This document shows positions 1 to 8,349 of a DNA stretch of 64,000 bases, one piece after another. The notes beneath the pieces are model-generated. The model did not search any database. It worked only from the letters and a program-made list of their open reading frames with translations, and had not been told where the DNA came from. The first letter of the stretch is position 1, and every line of letters starts with the position of its first letter. Origin of the DNA: CBDDBK01 sp965225715 (GTDB lineage Bacteria > Bacteroidota > Bacteroidia > Cytophagales > Flammeovirgaceae); assembly GCA_965225715.1 (NCBI GenBank), contig CBDDBK010000004.1, forward strand, positions 496,001 to 560,000, given 5' to 3'. Position numbers and translations under genes: made by a program.

Positions 1-1314
1 GTCAATGGGACGGGGAACGTATACCAATGGTTTTTTAATGGTGTAGCTATAGCAGGGGCTAGTGCTTCTAGTCTAAACCTGACCAACATACAAGAAGCCG
101 ATTTTGGTTCTTACTATTGTCAGATTAGCAATCCCAATGTATCGGGTCTTATTCTGAGGTCTTTATCTGATGTTGTTGGCAATCCCTTTTCAAGCGATAT
201 AGTAACATCAGATTTTTTCATTCTCTTAAATCTATACAACAGCACTGATGGAGCTGGATGGAATACAACTTGGGATTTATTACTATCTCCAACAAACTGG
301 GGCGGGATAACATTAGAAAATCAAAGAGTAGTAGCTATTGATTTGGCTAATAATAACTTATCTGGAACATTAGCTTCTGATTTAGGTCTTTTAGATAGTT
401 TGCAAACTTTAGACTTAGGCACTAATGAGTTGAGTGGCGCTATTCCGGCAGAACTCGGCAATTTAGCTGCTTTAACAAGATTAGAATTAAATAACAATCA
501 ACTTACAGGTTCCATTCCTACTGAATTGGGCAATTTAGCTGCTTTAACAACTTTAGACTTAGGCACTAATGAGTTGAGTGGCGCTATTCCGGCAGAACTC
601 GGCAATTTAGCTGCTTTAACAAGATTAGAATTAAATAACAATCAACTTACAGGTTCCATTCCTACTGAGTTGGGCAATTTAACCAATTTGCAAAACTTAT
701 TGTTATCTGGTAATGAACTTACAGGTTCCATTCCTACTGAATTGGGCAATTTAACCAATTTGCAAAACTTATTGTTATCTGGTAATGAACTTACAGGTTC
801 CATTCCTACTGAATTGGGCAACTTAGCTGCTTTAACAACTTTAGATTTAGGCACTAATGAGTTGAGTGGCGCTCTGCCTAATACATTAGCTAACTTGACT
901 AACTTACTTAATTTAAAACTGGAAAACAATGCTTTTACCGGTCTATCTGATTTAACTGCCTTAACTCAACTTGTTGTTTTTAGTGTTCAAAATAACCAGT
1001 TGGATTTTGGCGATTTACAGCCTAACATCGCAGTACTAACTGTGTACAGTCCTCAAAAACCGGTAAGAGAAGGTGAAAACTATACTTTGCCAAGTGGGTC
1101 AAATTTAATGCTTTCTGTCGATGTAGGCGGTACAGGAAATCGTTATCAATGGTTTTACAACAGTAATTTTATAGCTAATCCTAGTAATTCCAGTCTTGAT
1201 TTAATGGACCTTCAAGCTGAAGAGTCCGGTCTTTATTATTGTGAAATTAACAATCCCAATGTACCGAGTTTGATTTTTAACCTCTTCAGCAGATACTTTA
1301 AAGGTAGTGCCTAA
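1..1314 (+). pseudogene. Secreted LRR/Ig-like T9SS protein, 5'-partial first fragment of a frameshifted gene
   Basis: The frame is open from base 1, so the true start lies outside the window. Visible order: end of an Ig-like domain (YQWFFNG ... SYYCQISNP), a plant-type leucine-rich repeat block of 24-residue units (LGNLxxLxxLxLxxNxLxGxIPxE) coded at about 345-960, then a second Ig-like domain (YQWFYNS ... LYYCEINNP). The frame ends at 1312-1314, but the next frame continues at once with a cadherin-like domain and a T9SS sorting signal. Homologous proteins are one chain, so a one-base insertion near 1275-1290 most likely split the gene. The product would be a cell-surface adhesin-like protein. 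No enzymatic motif is seen. A sequencing error cannot be excluded. Confidence 0.75.
405..824 (+). repeat. Near-identical tandem repeats inside the LRR block (144-bp and 72-bp units)
   Basis: A 144-bp unit (two LRRs) at about 405-548 is repeated almost perfectly at 549-692. It is followed by two near-identical 72-bp units at 681-752 and 753-824. Units are multiples of 72 bp (24 codons), so copy-number changes keep frame. Such low divergence points to recent slippage or unequal recombination. Confidence 0.85.
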
Positions 1315-1867
1315 TGCAGCTCCGACAGGCATAGCCCTTTCGAACAACAGCATAGAAGAAAACTTAGCTATAGGAACTTTAATAGGTCTTTTTTCCACAA
1401 CAGACGCTAATCCAACTGATAAGCATACCTATACAATTTCTGATAACACCAATTTTAGAATCAGTGCGGATAGTTTATACGCTAATATTTCCTTTGATTA
1501 TGAAACAATAGAAAGCTATAATTTAACAGTAACAAGTACAGATTTAGGAGGGTTAACCTATTCGGATGATTTGATTATTAGCATTATAGATGGTGATGAT
1601 GGTGGTTTGGTAACAGGTATTGAGGATGTTTTTACTCAAACTGAAATCGTATTGTATCCGAATCCAAGCACAAATTTTTTACATATAAGGGGCTTGAAAA
1701 AGATAGGGGTCGTGGAACTTCTATTTTATAACCTTCAAGGTCAAATAGTAAAGGAATACAGTGAGATTCAAGATGTTTATGATGTTAGCGATTTGCCTAA
1801 GGGTTTCTATATAGCGCTTATCAAAACGTTAAATTTTGAAAAAACCATTAATTTTATTATCAACTAA
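1307..1867 (+). pseudogene. C-terminal fragment: cadherin-like domain plus T9SS type A sorting domain
   Basis: This is the downstream half of the preceding gene in frame 2. The reading can be traced back to about 1275 (SADTLKVVPNAAPTG). The first ~100 residues are a cadherin-like repeat (APTGIALSNNSIEEN ... IGTLIGLFSTTDA), similar to those coded at 27239-28200. The last ~75 residues form a type A T9SS sorting domain with the hallmark LYPNPSTNFLHI and an end in KTINFIIN. T9SS sorting domains direct outer-membrane export and surface attachment in Bacteroidota. The GTG at 1307 is only the first possible start in the fragment and is not a credible real start. If the frameshift is real, the upstream product loses its export signal. 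Confidence 0.75.
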
Positions 1868-1875
1868 ATTTTTAT

Positions 1876-1995
1876 ATTAGAGTCTATTTTGTAAAATTTT
1901 TTAGAGATTTCATCGATTTTTAAATATTTGTTTTTCAATGATTTACATTTTATAGTTTTTACTTCGTGCAAAAAAAATAGAATATAGACTCTAAT
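1876..1995. mobile_element. 120-bp MITE-like element (family M2)
   Basis: The element lies between two genes and has inverted ends: ATTAGAGTCTAT on the left, and on the right ATAGACTCTAAT, which is its reverse complement with one mismatch. It has no coding capacity. A second, more degenerate copy in opposite orientation lies at 53503-53605, directly upstream of a broken IS630 transposase. The copies share a core reading TTTTCAATGATTTA and a run reading TCGTnCAAAAAAA. Mobilisation by an IS630/Tc1-like transposase is inferred. Confidence 0.6.
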
Positions 1996-2038
1996 AATCT
2001 TTTAAATATTTGATTTTTAACTATATCATTCCTAATTT

Positions 2039-2794
2039 ATGTTTGCGTTAAATTATTTAAAATACAAAATAAAAGCAAAAGATGAATACGCTCTACATTC
2101 TCCTTTTTTATATCAATTCTATACCGAAGTAGTAAAAAGTAACTGTTATTATCATCGCTATGACGAAATAGAAAATTTACGAAAACAACTTTTAAAAAAT
2201 AATCAAAAAATAAATTTAGAGTACAAACCAAAAAGTCAAAAAACAATTAAACGTATTGTTAAGAAAAGGGATATATCTCTTAAAGTGGGGGCTTTACTTT
2301 TTGAAATGGTAACATTTTTTAAGCCTAGCGTAATTATAGAATTAGAAATCAACTTAGGGTTATCAACTTTATATCTTAAAGGTGCCTCCTCTATAAAAAC
2401 ACCTTTATATGCTTTTCAAACTTCAAAAGTCCTTAGCCAGTACGCTTATTCTAATATGAACATACTCAATTATCATCCTACTATTATTGAAGGAAATACA
2501 AAACAAAAACTTACTGAATTCCTGAAAGAAGAAATAAGTTTAGATTTTATTTTTATAAATTTATTATCTGATAATACGAAATACATAATCGATTATTTTT
2601 ACCTTTTATTGCCTAAAGTTAATGACAAAACTATCATTGTATTTAATAATATATATAGGTCTAAGCAGGAGAAAAAGGCTTGGCAGAAAATTAAAACCCA
2701 TAAATCTGTAATGATTAGTATTGATTTATTTAAGGTTGGTATAATTTTTTTTCAAAAAAAACAACCTAAACAACACTTTACGCTTAAATTCTAA
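2039..2794 (+). CDS. Class I SAM-methyltransferase-like protein with degenerate motif I
   Basis: The 251-residue protein resembles the Bacteroidota methyltransferase-like family that begins with a conserved HSPF segment (here residues 20-23). A Rossmann-like region starts near residue 96. Active relatives typically read ELGxxxGxST in motif I; here residues 101-110 read ELEINLGLST, so a glycine important for SAM binding is replaced by glutamate. Activity is therefore doubtful. The ATG at 2039 is the first in frame. The stop codon is 7 bp before coaX, suggesting co-transcription. Substrate unknown. Confidence 0.6.
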   Translation: MFALNYLKYKIKAKDEYALHSPFLYQFYTEVVKSNCYYHRYDEIENLRKQLLKNNQKINLEYKPKSQKTIKRIVKKRDISLKVGALLFEMVTFFKPSVIIELEINLGLSTLYLKGASSIKTPLYAFQTSKVLSQYAYSNMNILNYHPTIIEGNTKQKLTEFLKEEISLDFIFINLLSDNTKYIIDYFYLLLPKVNDKTIIVFNNIYRSKQEKKAWQKIKTHKSVMISIDLFKVGIIFFQKKQPKQHFTLKF

Positions 2795-2801
2795 TTTTTT
2801 C

Positions 2802-3572
2802 ATGTATAGCATCGCTGTAGATATTGGCAATTCAAATATTGTTACAGGTATTTTCAAAAATCATCAATGTATATATGATTGGCGTACAGAAACACACCAA
2901 GAGAATTTAGAGACTATTTATAGCACTATATTTTTAACAACTTTAAAGCAAAAAGCGATTGATAATTCAGATATAAAAGCAGTTTATATTAGTAGTGTAG
3001 TACCTTTAGTTTTAATAAAATTCCTAAAAGCTTTAACATCATATCAATCCAAAATTTTTATTATTAATAAAAATGCCTATAAAACTTTACCATTATATAT
3101 TAGACATCCTGAACAAATTGGTACAGACTTAGTATGTAATGCTATGGCAGCTTATAATCAAATAAAAAGTGGATTCTGTGTTATTGATTTCGGTACAGCC
3201 TTAACTTGTACCACTGTTGATAAAAACAGAAAAATAGTAGGTGTTTCCATTTCACCTGGTATTAAAACAGCTATAAATGCTTTAAGTAACAATACAGCTC
3301 AATTGCCTGTAGTTGAATTATTACTTCCCGATTCTGTACTTGGAAAAAATACCAAACATGCTATTCAAGCTGGTATTTTATTAGGTTATGTAGGTTTGGT
3401 AAGATATCTTATTGAAAATATTAAAAAAGAATTGGCTCAAAATATTAAAATTATTGCTACAGGAGGATTAGTAAATGTTTTAACACCTCTGCATGTCGAT
3501 TTTGATTACATAGACCCATTATTAACTTTAAAAGGAGCCTATTTAGTTGGAATTAAGAACTGGCAGAATTGA
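2802..3572 (+). CDS. coaX: Type III pantothenate kinase
   Basis: Catalyses ATP-dependent phosphorylation of pantothenate, the first step of coenzyme A synthesis, in the cytoplasm. The 256 residues match the usual length. Visible motifs are the ASKHA phosphate-binding loop DIGNSNIVTG (residues 7-16), HPEQIGTDLVCNA (102-114) with the conserved catalytic Asp109, DFGTALTCTTVD (129-140), and a C-terminal ATGGL with DPLLTLKG. Type III enzymes need a monovalent cation and resist CoA feedback, as known for the family. It lies 7 bp after the methyltransferase-like gene and is probably its operon partner. Confidence 0.95.
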   Translation: MYSIAVDIGNSNIVTGIFKNHQCIYDWRTETHQENLETIYSTIFLTTLKQKAIDNSDIKAVYISSVVPLVLIKFLKALTSYQSKIFIINKNAYKTLPLYIRHPEQIGTDLVCNAMAAYNQIKSGFCVIDFGTALTCTTVDKNRKIVGVSISPGIKTAINALSNNTAQLPVVELLLPDSVLGKNTKHAIQAGILLGYVGLVRYLIENIKKELAQNIKIIATGGLVNVLTPLHVDFDYIDPLLTLKGAYLVGIKNWQN

Positions 3573-3583
3573 TCTTGAAATAG

Positions 3584-3610
3584 CATAGTCACTTCACTTA
3601 AAAAAAGTTA
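3584..3610 (+). repeat. Partial copy of the ~85-bp dispersed repeat (R10)
   Basis: The segment CATAGTCACTTCACTTAAAA followed by AAAGTT matches the first third of the repeat family and most closely copy R7 at 56386-56476. It sits between the convergent ends of coaX and the minus-strand lipoprotein gene. Confidence 0.45.
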
Positions 3611-3612
3611 TA

Positions 3613-3987
3613 TCAATCTATAATAACTTCATTTACCCTACCAATAGCATCAAATCGTATGGAAATGCTTCTACCAAAGGTCTCTTTTTTCTCTTCGCAT
3701 TGTTTGCCTGTTTCATAATAATAGATATAAAACTTTTGTCCTTTACGGTAAATTTCAATCTTATCCGGTTTTCCTAAGGCCTCCAAAATCTGGTCTTGTC
3801 TTGATTTTTTTAAAATTTCTTTTGAAGTCTTAATGCTTTGAATCAATACACTTCTTTTGTTCAAGCAAGCTCCTCTATCTCGTTTCCATGAATCAGATAA
3901 TTTTTGATCTAAAATAGAATCCGAATGACAGGAAAAAAATAAACATAAAAAACATAGAAAATAAGAGAAAGGATAATAAAAATTCAT
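3613..3987 (-). CDS. Small lipoprotein, unknown function (possibly BamE/SmpA-like fold)
   Basis: The 124-residue protein starts with a hydrophobic signal and a lipobox ending in FFSC (Cys20), so it is probably a lipidated envelope protein. The mature part contains the pattern 'QDQILEALGKPDKIEIYRKG ... FYIYYYETG', which resembles the turn-and-strand layout of BamE/SmpA-like small lipoproteins, but the similarity is too short to name it. It is convergent with coaX and its end touches repeat R10. It could also be a lineage-specific lipoprotein. Confidence 0.6.
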   Translation of the reverse strand: MNFYYPFSYFLCFLCLFFSCHSDSILDQKLSDSWKRDRGACLNKRSVLIQSIKTSKEILKKSRQDQILEALGKPDKIEIYRKGQKFYIYYYETGKQCEEKKETFGRSISIRFDAIGRVNEVIID

Positions 3988-4247
3988 TAAAATATGGTAT
4001 CAAATAAATAGTCTAATAGTCTCCTATAGTTAGTTTTCAAAATAAAAACTTCATAATACTTACTTTTTTGATATTTTGATTTTGAAAAAATTAAGATTTG
4101 AAAAAATTAAATTCTTTTTTAAAATCTTTTATTTAACTTTCAAGTTTCCCTTAAGTTTTTGCTAAAAATACGTATTTTTTATCTAATTTTAGTGTCAATG
4201 AATTGCAAAATTTCAATTTAATAATTCACAAATTAATTATTTAAACA

Positions 4248-4547
4248 ATGAGTATTTTAATTCCAATTTTGGGTATTACGGCAGGTATTGTTGCTATAAT
4301 TTCCAGTGCTTATGTTAAGGTAAGAAAAATAGAACTCCAAAAAACTTTGAATGGTCAAAATAATCATGATAAAAAATATTTGGAAGATAAAATACAAACC
4401 TTAACCTTTGAAAATACGGATTTACGCAAAAGAATTACTAATCTTGAATCCATAGTTGCCAGCAAAGAATGGGAATTTCTTCTACCTCCTCATTCGGAAA
4501 ATCTTAGCAATCAAGAAAAAGCTAATATTCTTGCTAAAAAGTTGTAA
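4248..4547 (+). CDS. Small membrane-anchored coiled-coil protein, hypothetical
   Basis: The 99 residues start with one transmembrane segment (about residues 3-23). A charged helical stretch rich in heptad-like spacing follows (about 40-72), then a short polar tail with NQEKANILAKKL. This layout suggests a membrane-anchored coiled coil facing the cytoplasm, though topology is not certain. The 260-bp upstream region is AT-rich with no repeat. No family was recognised and the neighbours give no clear function. Confidence 0.6.
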   Translation: MSILIPILGITAGIVAIISSAYVKVRKIELQKTLNGQNNHDKKYLEDKIQTLTFENTDLRKRITNLESIVASKEWEFLLPPHSENLSNQEKANILAKKL

Positions 4548-4661
4548 AATTTGTATTTTTTTTAAGTATAGCATTACTACTAAAAATAAAGAGATAAAAA
4601 TTATTGAATATCAACGTATTAAATAGTTAAAAAATCCTTTTCAATATAAGTTGGCCATACT

Positions 4662-5711
4662 ATGAAAATCCTTTTTGCCATTCAAGGTACGGGTAATGGA
4701 CATATCAGCAGAGCTAAAGAAATTATTAAATATCTACATCAATATGGGGATTTAGATATATTAGTTAGTGGCACTCAATCCGATATTTCTTTAGGTCGTT
4801 CTGTGGATTATTGCTATTATGGAATGAGTTATATTTTTGGTAAAAAAGGTGGTATTGATCTAATAAAAAGTATTAAAAAAGCCAAACTATTCAGGTTTTT
4901 GAAAGATTTAAATAAAATACCTGTAGAAAATTATGACTTAATTTTTAATGATTTTGAACCTTTAACAGCTTATGCTTGCAAGTTAAAAAAAGTAAAAAGT
5001 ATAAGTTTAAGCCATCAAGCTGCTTTTTTATCGCCTTTAACACCTCGCCCAGCCGAAAAATCTTTTATAGCTGAAAAAATTTTGAAATACTTTGCACCTA
5101 CTTCTGAAAGTATAGGTTTTCATTTTCAGCGTTATGACCATTTTATTTATACCCCAATCATTCGAAGCCCTATAAGAGAAGCTAAAAATCAGATCGTTTC
5201 CAACTCGCAAAATAAAGACTATATAGCTGTTTATTTGCCTGCTTGGGGCGACACCGAATTAATCAAACTTTTTAAAACTATAAAAAATGTGGCTTGGAAA
5301 GTTTTTTCTAAACATACTTCTAAAAGTTATGACCTAGATCATATTTCTATACGGCCCATTTCTGATAAAGAGTGGATAAATACTTTAGTATCAGCTGAAG
5401 GTGTTTTACTAGGTGCTGGATTTGAATCACCTGCTGAAGTCTTATTTTTAAATAAACCTATTTTTATATTGCCTATGAGCAATCAATATGAACAAAAGTG
5501 TAATGCTATGGCTTTAGAAAATATGGGTGTTTGGGTGGCACAAAAAAAGACTAAATATTTACAAGCTCAAATTCAAGAATGGTTAAAATCTAAGAAAACT
5601 ATTGTTGTTGACTATCCGGATCAAACTGCTCAAATTATTGACAATATTTTTGCAAACAGAGGGTACAAAAAAACTAAATATAGTCAGGTTACTCAAAAAA
5701 AGAATTTTTAG
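4662..5711 (+). CDS. Glycosyltransferase-like protein of the MJ1255/TIGR00661 type
   Basis: The 349-residue protein has the two-domain outline of GT-B glycosyltransferases related to UDP-GlcNAc transferases. The N-terminus reads MKILFAIQGTGNGHISRAKE, with the glycine-rich loop and GHxSRA pattern of that family. The C-terminal domain has GAGFESPAEVLFLNKPIFILP, then NQYEQKCNA, matching the nucleotide-sugar binding region. The substrate is unknown. The last ~10 codons (YSQVTQKKNF) and the stop lie inside dispersed repeat R1, so the natural C-terminus was probably replaced or extended by insertion of the repeat. Confidence 0.75.
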   Translation: MKILFAIQGTGNGHISRAKEIIKYLHQYGDLDILVSGTQSDISLGRSVDYCYYGMSYIFGKKGGIDLIKSIKKAKLFRFLKDLNKIPVENYDLIFNDFEPLTAYACKLKKVKSISLSHQAAFLSPLTPRPAEKSFIAEKILKYFAPTSESIGFHFQRYDHFIYTPIIRSPIREAKNQIVSNSQNKDYIAVYLPAWGDTELIKLFKTIKNVAWKVFSKHTSKSYDLDHISIRPISDKEWINTLVSAEGVLLGAGFESPAEVLFLNKPIFILPMSNQYEQKCNAMALENMGVWVAQKKTKYLQAQIQEWLKSKKTIVVDYPDQTAQIIDNIFANRGYKKTKYSQVTQKKNF

Positions 5712-5767
5712 GAGATTTAACTCATTGGTATTGAAAATGAACGTTTCTGATATAAAAGTAGTATTTC
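5679..5767 (+). repeat. Dispersed ~85-bp intergenic repeat, copy R1
   Basis: Near-full copy in the reference orientation. It starts with TATAGTCAGGTTACTC and carries the core TTTAACTCATTGGTATTGAA followed by AATGAACGTTTCTGA. It overlaps the 3' end of the glycosyltransferase gene and lies between two convergent genes. Confidence 0.8.
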
Positions 5768-6508
5768 TTATTTTATTAAACCCATAAATAGTTTAATAAA
5801 CCAAAGTATTCTAAGATTTCCTTGCGCTTTAATATGAGAATTGGAATTTTTTGATGCTATTTTTATAGCTAATTTAAAATTAGTTTGAGCTTGAAAAAAT
5901 TTACCTAATTTTCTATAAACAATTCCCCTAGCATTATAATATTCTCCTTTCATAGAGTCAAGATTTATTGCTTTGTTATAAGCCTCTAAGGCGTTTTTAT
6001 ATTTGTATATTTTTTTGTATGCCAATCCTTTTCCATAATAATGAGCTGCATGTTTTGGATTGTATTTTATAGCTTTATCATAATTTTTTATCGCTTCTGG
6101 ATATTTATTTGTCTTGAAATAATAATAAGCCAAATAGCTATATGAGGTTTCATTTTTAGGTGCATACCTTACGGCTTTTTTAAAATCTGCTAAAGCCTTT
6201 TTATGTTCTCTTAAATTATGATAAACAATTCCACGATTGCTGTAAATACGTCCATTTTTAGAACTAATTTCTATAGCTTTATTATAATTATTTAATGCCA
6301 TTTGATATTTATCCATCTTAAAATAAATATAAGCTCGGTTGGCATAACTCCAAGAATCTTTAACATTTAATTCCAAAATCTGATTCAATATAGCTAACAT
6401 CGCTGGGTAATTAGCGGAGATAGAAGAATTTCTTTTTTCATTTAATTTTTCAATAGAATTTAACCGTTCAAATTCCCTTTTGAGTGCCAATATATTCGAT
6501 ACTTTCAT
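5768..6508 (-). CDS. Tetratricopeptide repeat (TPR) protein
   Basis: The 246-residue protein holds about five 34-residue TPR units from residue ~55 to ~225. Typical positions are YxNRGxxYxxLxxxxxALxxFxKAI (for example AIEIS, AVRYA, AIKYN, AINLD). TPRs form superhelical protein-binding scaffolds. No signal peptide or enzymatic domain is visible, so it is probably a cytoplasmic adaptor. The ATG at 6508 opens a short helical N-terminus without repeats. It is convergent with the glycosyltransferase gene, only repeat R1 lying between. Confidence 0.75.
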   Translation of the reverse strand: MKVSNILALKREFERLNSIEKLNEKRNSSISANYPAMLAILNQILELNVKDSWSYANRAYIYFKMDKYQMALNNYNKAIEISSKNGRIYSNRGIVYHNLREHKKALADFKKAVRYAPKNETSYSYLAYYYFKTNKYPEAIKNYDKAIKYNPKHAAHYYGKGLAYKKIYKYKNALEAYNKAINLDSMKGEYYNARGIVYRKLGKFFQAQTNFKLAIKIASKNSNSHIKAQGNLRILWFIKLFMGLIK

Positions 6509-6692
6509 ATTATGCTTCTAAATTATAAAATGATACTAGTTCCTAAACGTTTTATAAAAAAAAGTATAACAATTATTATAAACCTTGATTTTTTTTATCC
6601 TATCAAAAATAAAAAAGTTTTATATTGCCGACGAAAATTAAAAATATCCAACTTTTTAAACGTAAGATAATTTATCATTTATAATTAAACTC

Positions 6693-7787
6693 ATGAAAAT
6701 AGTTTATTCTTTTTTTAAATATCTTGTTGGAGTTATTTTTATAGTTTCTGGCTTTGTAAAGGTTATTGACCCAATCGGAACAGCTATAAAATTAGAAGAA
6801 TATTTTTATGTTTTTAGTCAGGATTTTACCTCCTTTTTTCTATATTTTATACCCATAGCTCTTCCATTATCTGTTATTCTATGTGTTTTAGAAGGTACGG
6901 TAGGGCTAGCATTAATTTTAAATTATAAAATTAAATTTACCTTGTACATACTTTTAAGTATGATTATTTTTTTTCTTTTTCTAACTTTTTATTCCGCTTA
7001 TTTTAATAAAGTAACTGATTGTGGCTGTTTTGGAGATGCTTTAAAATTAAGCCCTTGGCAAACTTTTTCAAAAGATTTAATCCTTACAATCTTCATTGTA
7101 TTTTTATTTTTATTCAAACCTTCCAAAAAAGTTAGATATTTTTCAGGAAAATCAAAAAAAAGTTATTTAAAATTTAGTCTTTTATTTTTTGGATTCTTAT
7201 CTAATATCATCTTAGCTTATTGGGGCCTAGCTCATTTACCGATTATTGATTTTAGACCTTATCATATTGGGGCAAATTTGCCTAAAAGTTTAAAACCCAG
7301 CCAAGAACCAATTATAGAATATGAGTTTGAAAGAAATGGAAAAATTCAGAAATCCAAAACCTATTTATCTAAAGATATGGGCTATATTTATAAAGGTTAT
7401 AAAATTCTAAATAAAGATAAAACTATTTCAAAAATTTCGGATTTTTCTGTTTTATCTGTTGATAACAAAGATTTTACAAAAAATATCTTAGAAGGGAAAA
7501 AATTAATAATTGTTATTCAAAATGTATCAAAAACGCGTAAAAAACATTTTGATAAAATTAATAAACTAATAGAAGTATTACCTTCAGATATAACACCTAT
7601 TGTTTTAACTTCCGATGATTTTGCCTTTTCTCAATTTCGGCATGAGATTCAGTTAGCTACAGATTATTTTTTGACAGATGCAACTGTTTTAAAAGCAATG
7701 ATTAGATCTAATCCGGGTGTACTTTTATTTGATAATGGTATTATTAAAGGCAAATGGCATTTTAATGATATTCCAGAAACTTTATGA
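6693..7787 (+). CDS. DoxX/BT_3928-type membrane protein with C-terminal soluble domain
   Basis: The 364-residue protein has four hydrophobic helices in the first ~150 residues and the family hallmark DCGCFGDALKLSPWQTF after the third helix. A further helix near 165-180 and a periplasmic-like soluble domain follow. Homologues in Bacteroidota belong to the DoxX superfamily and often lie beside tpiA, which is not the next gene here. A role in membrane redox chemistry is suspected for the family but not shown. The ATG at 6693 directly precedes the first membrane helix. Immediately downstream is a decayed glpD end. Confidence 0.75.
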   Translation: MKIVYSFFKYLVGVIFIVSGFVKVIDPIGTAIKLEEYFYVFSQDFTSFFLYFIPIALPLSVILCVLEGTVGLALILNYKIKFTLYILLSMIIFFLFLTFYSAYFNKVTDCGCFGDALKLSPWQTFSKDLILTIFIVFLFLFKPSKKVRYFSGKSKKSYLKFSLLFFGFLSNIILAYWGLAHLPIIDFRPYHIGANLPKSLKPSQEPIIEYEFERNGKIQKSKTYLSKDMGYIYKGYKILNKDKTISKISDFSVLSVDNKDFTKNILEGKKLIIVIQNVSKTRKKHFDKINKLIEVLPSDITPIVLTSDDFAFSQFRHEIQLATDYFLTDATVLKAMIRSNPGVLLFDNGIIKGKWHFNDIPETL

Positions 7788-7818
7788 TAATCAAAATATT
7801 AAAAAATGTTTTGATCAT

Positions 7819-8131
7819 TTATTCTGATTGAAATTTTAAAATATTGTCAATTTCAGCGTTTAAATTATTTTTATCCTGTTAAGTTTCTTCTATTGTCCAA
7901 TCAAAAAATTTAGCCAAATCTTCAGAATAGTATACTTTTATATTTTCTCACACTTTCTATATCAAAATATAGACGACCGGTTCTTCGAATGAAAAAATCA
8001 TTACTATTAATAACCATTTCTTTTTTAATGCTATAAATAAGTTCGGCACGTATGATATTTTCTTCATTAAATATGTTAATATTTTCTAAAATATTTTCTA
8101 TTTCTTGACCATAATTAGGCAGGGTTTTCTT
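7819..8131 (-). pseudogene. glpD: Remnant of the C-terminus of glycerol-3-phosphate dehydrogenase (GlpD)
   Basis: The minus strand translates to a conserved GlpD tail: RAELIYSIKKEMV, then DFFIRRTGRLYFDIESV, and after a frameshift YSEDLAKFFDWTIEE. Both RRTGRLYFDI and the tryptophan region are typical of aerobic GlpD from Bacteroidota. The frame breaks near 7945, a TAA interrupts it near 7880, and the upstream side ends at a TAG near 8130. About the last 100 codons of a ~530-residue enzyme survive. The rest is absent, and the AT-rich 8132-8307 holds nothing recognisable. This is a gene relic and not expected to be functional. Confidence 0.75.
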
Positions 8132-8307
8132 CTAAAAAAAATACTATAAAAAAAAGTAATAAATTGAAAATCAAATAGTTATATTTTTATAAAAAACATT
8201 TAAAAATAAAGAGAGAATGTTTTTTTATTATTAATAATTTAAATACCTAAAAAAGATTTTTCTATTTAAAATGAGTACAATAGAAGGAAAAAAATTGTTT
8301 AGTTTTA

Positions 8308-8335
8308 TTGATAGATTTAAATTGTACTACCTTTC
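8308..8335 (+). promoter_or_regulatory. Possible promoter of the TonB-dependent receptor gene
   Basis: TTG at 8308-8310 is followed after 17 nt by TACCTTTC (8328-8335), seven of eight positions of the Bacteroidota -7 element TAnnTTTG. The start codon is only 14 nt downstream, so the leader would be very short. Confidence 0.3.
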
Positions 8336-8349
8336 ATAATTGACTATTT

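Noticed and set aside
405..824. Possible CRISPR-like array
   Set aside because: The units are contiguous multiples of 72 bp, coding in frame for LRRs, with no spacers.
642..929. Minus-strand open frame opposite the LRR block
   Set aside because: It is a mirror of the tandem LRR repeats (same 24-codon period) and has no independent support.
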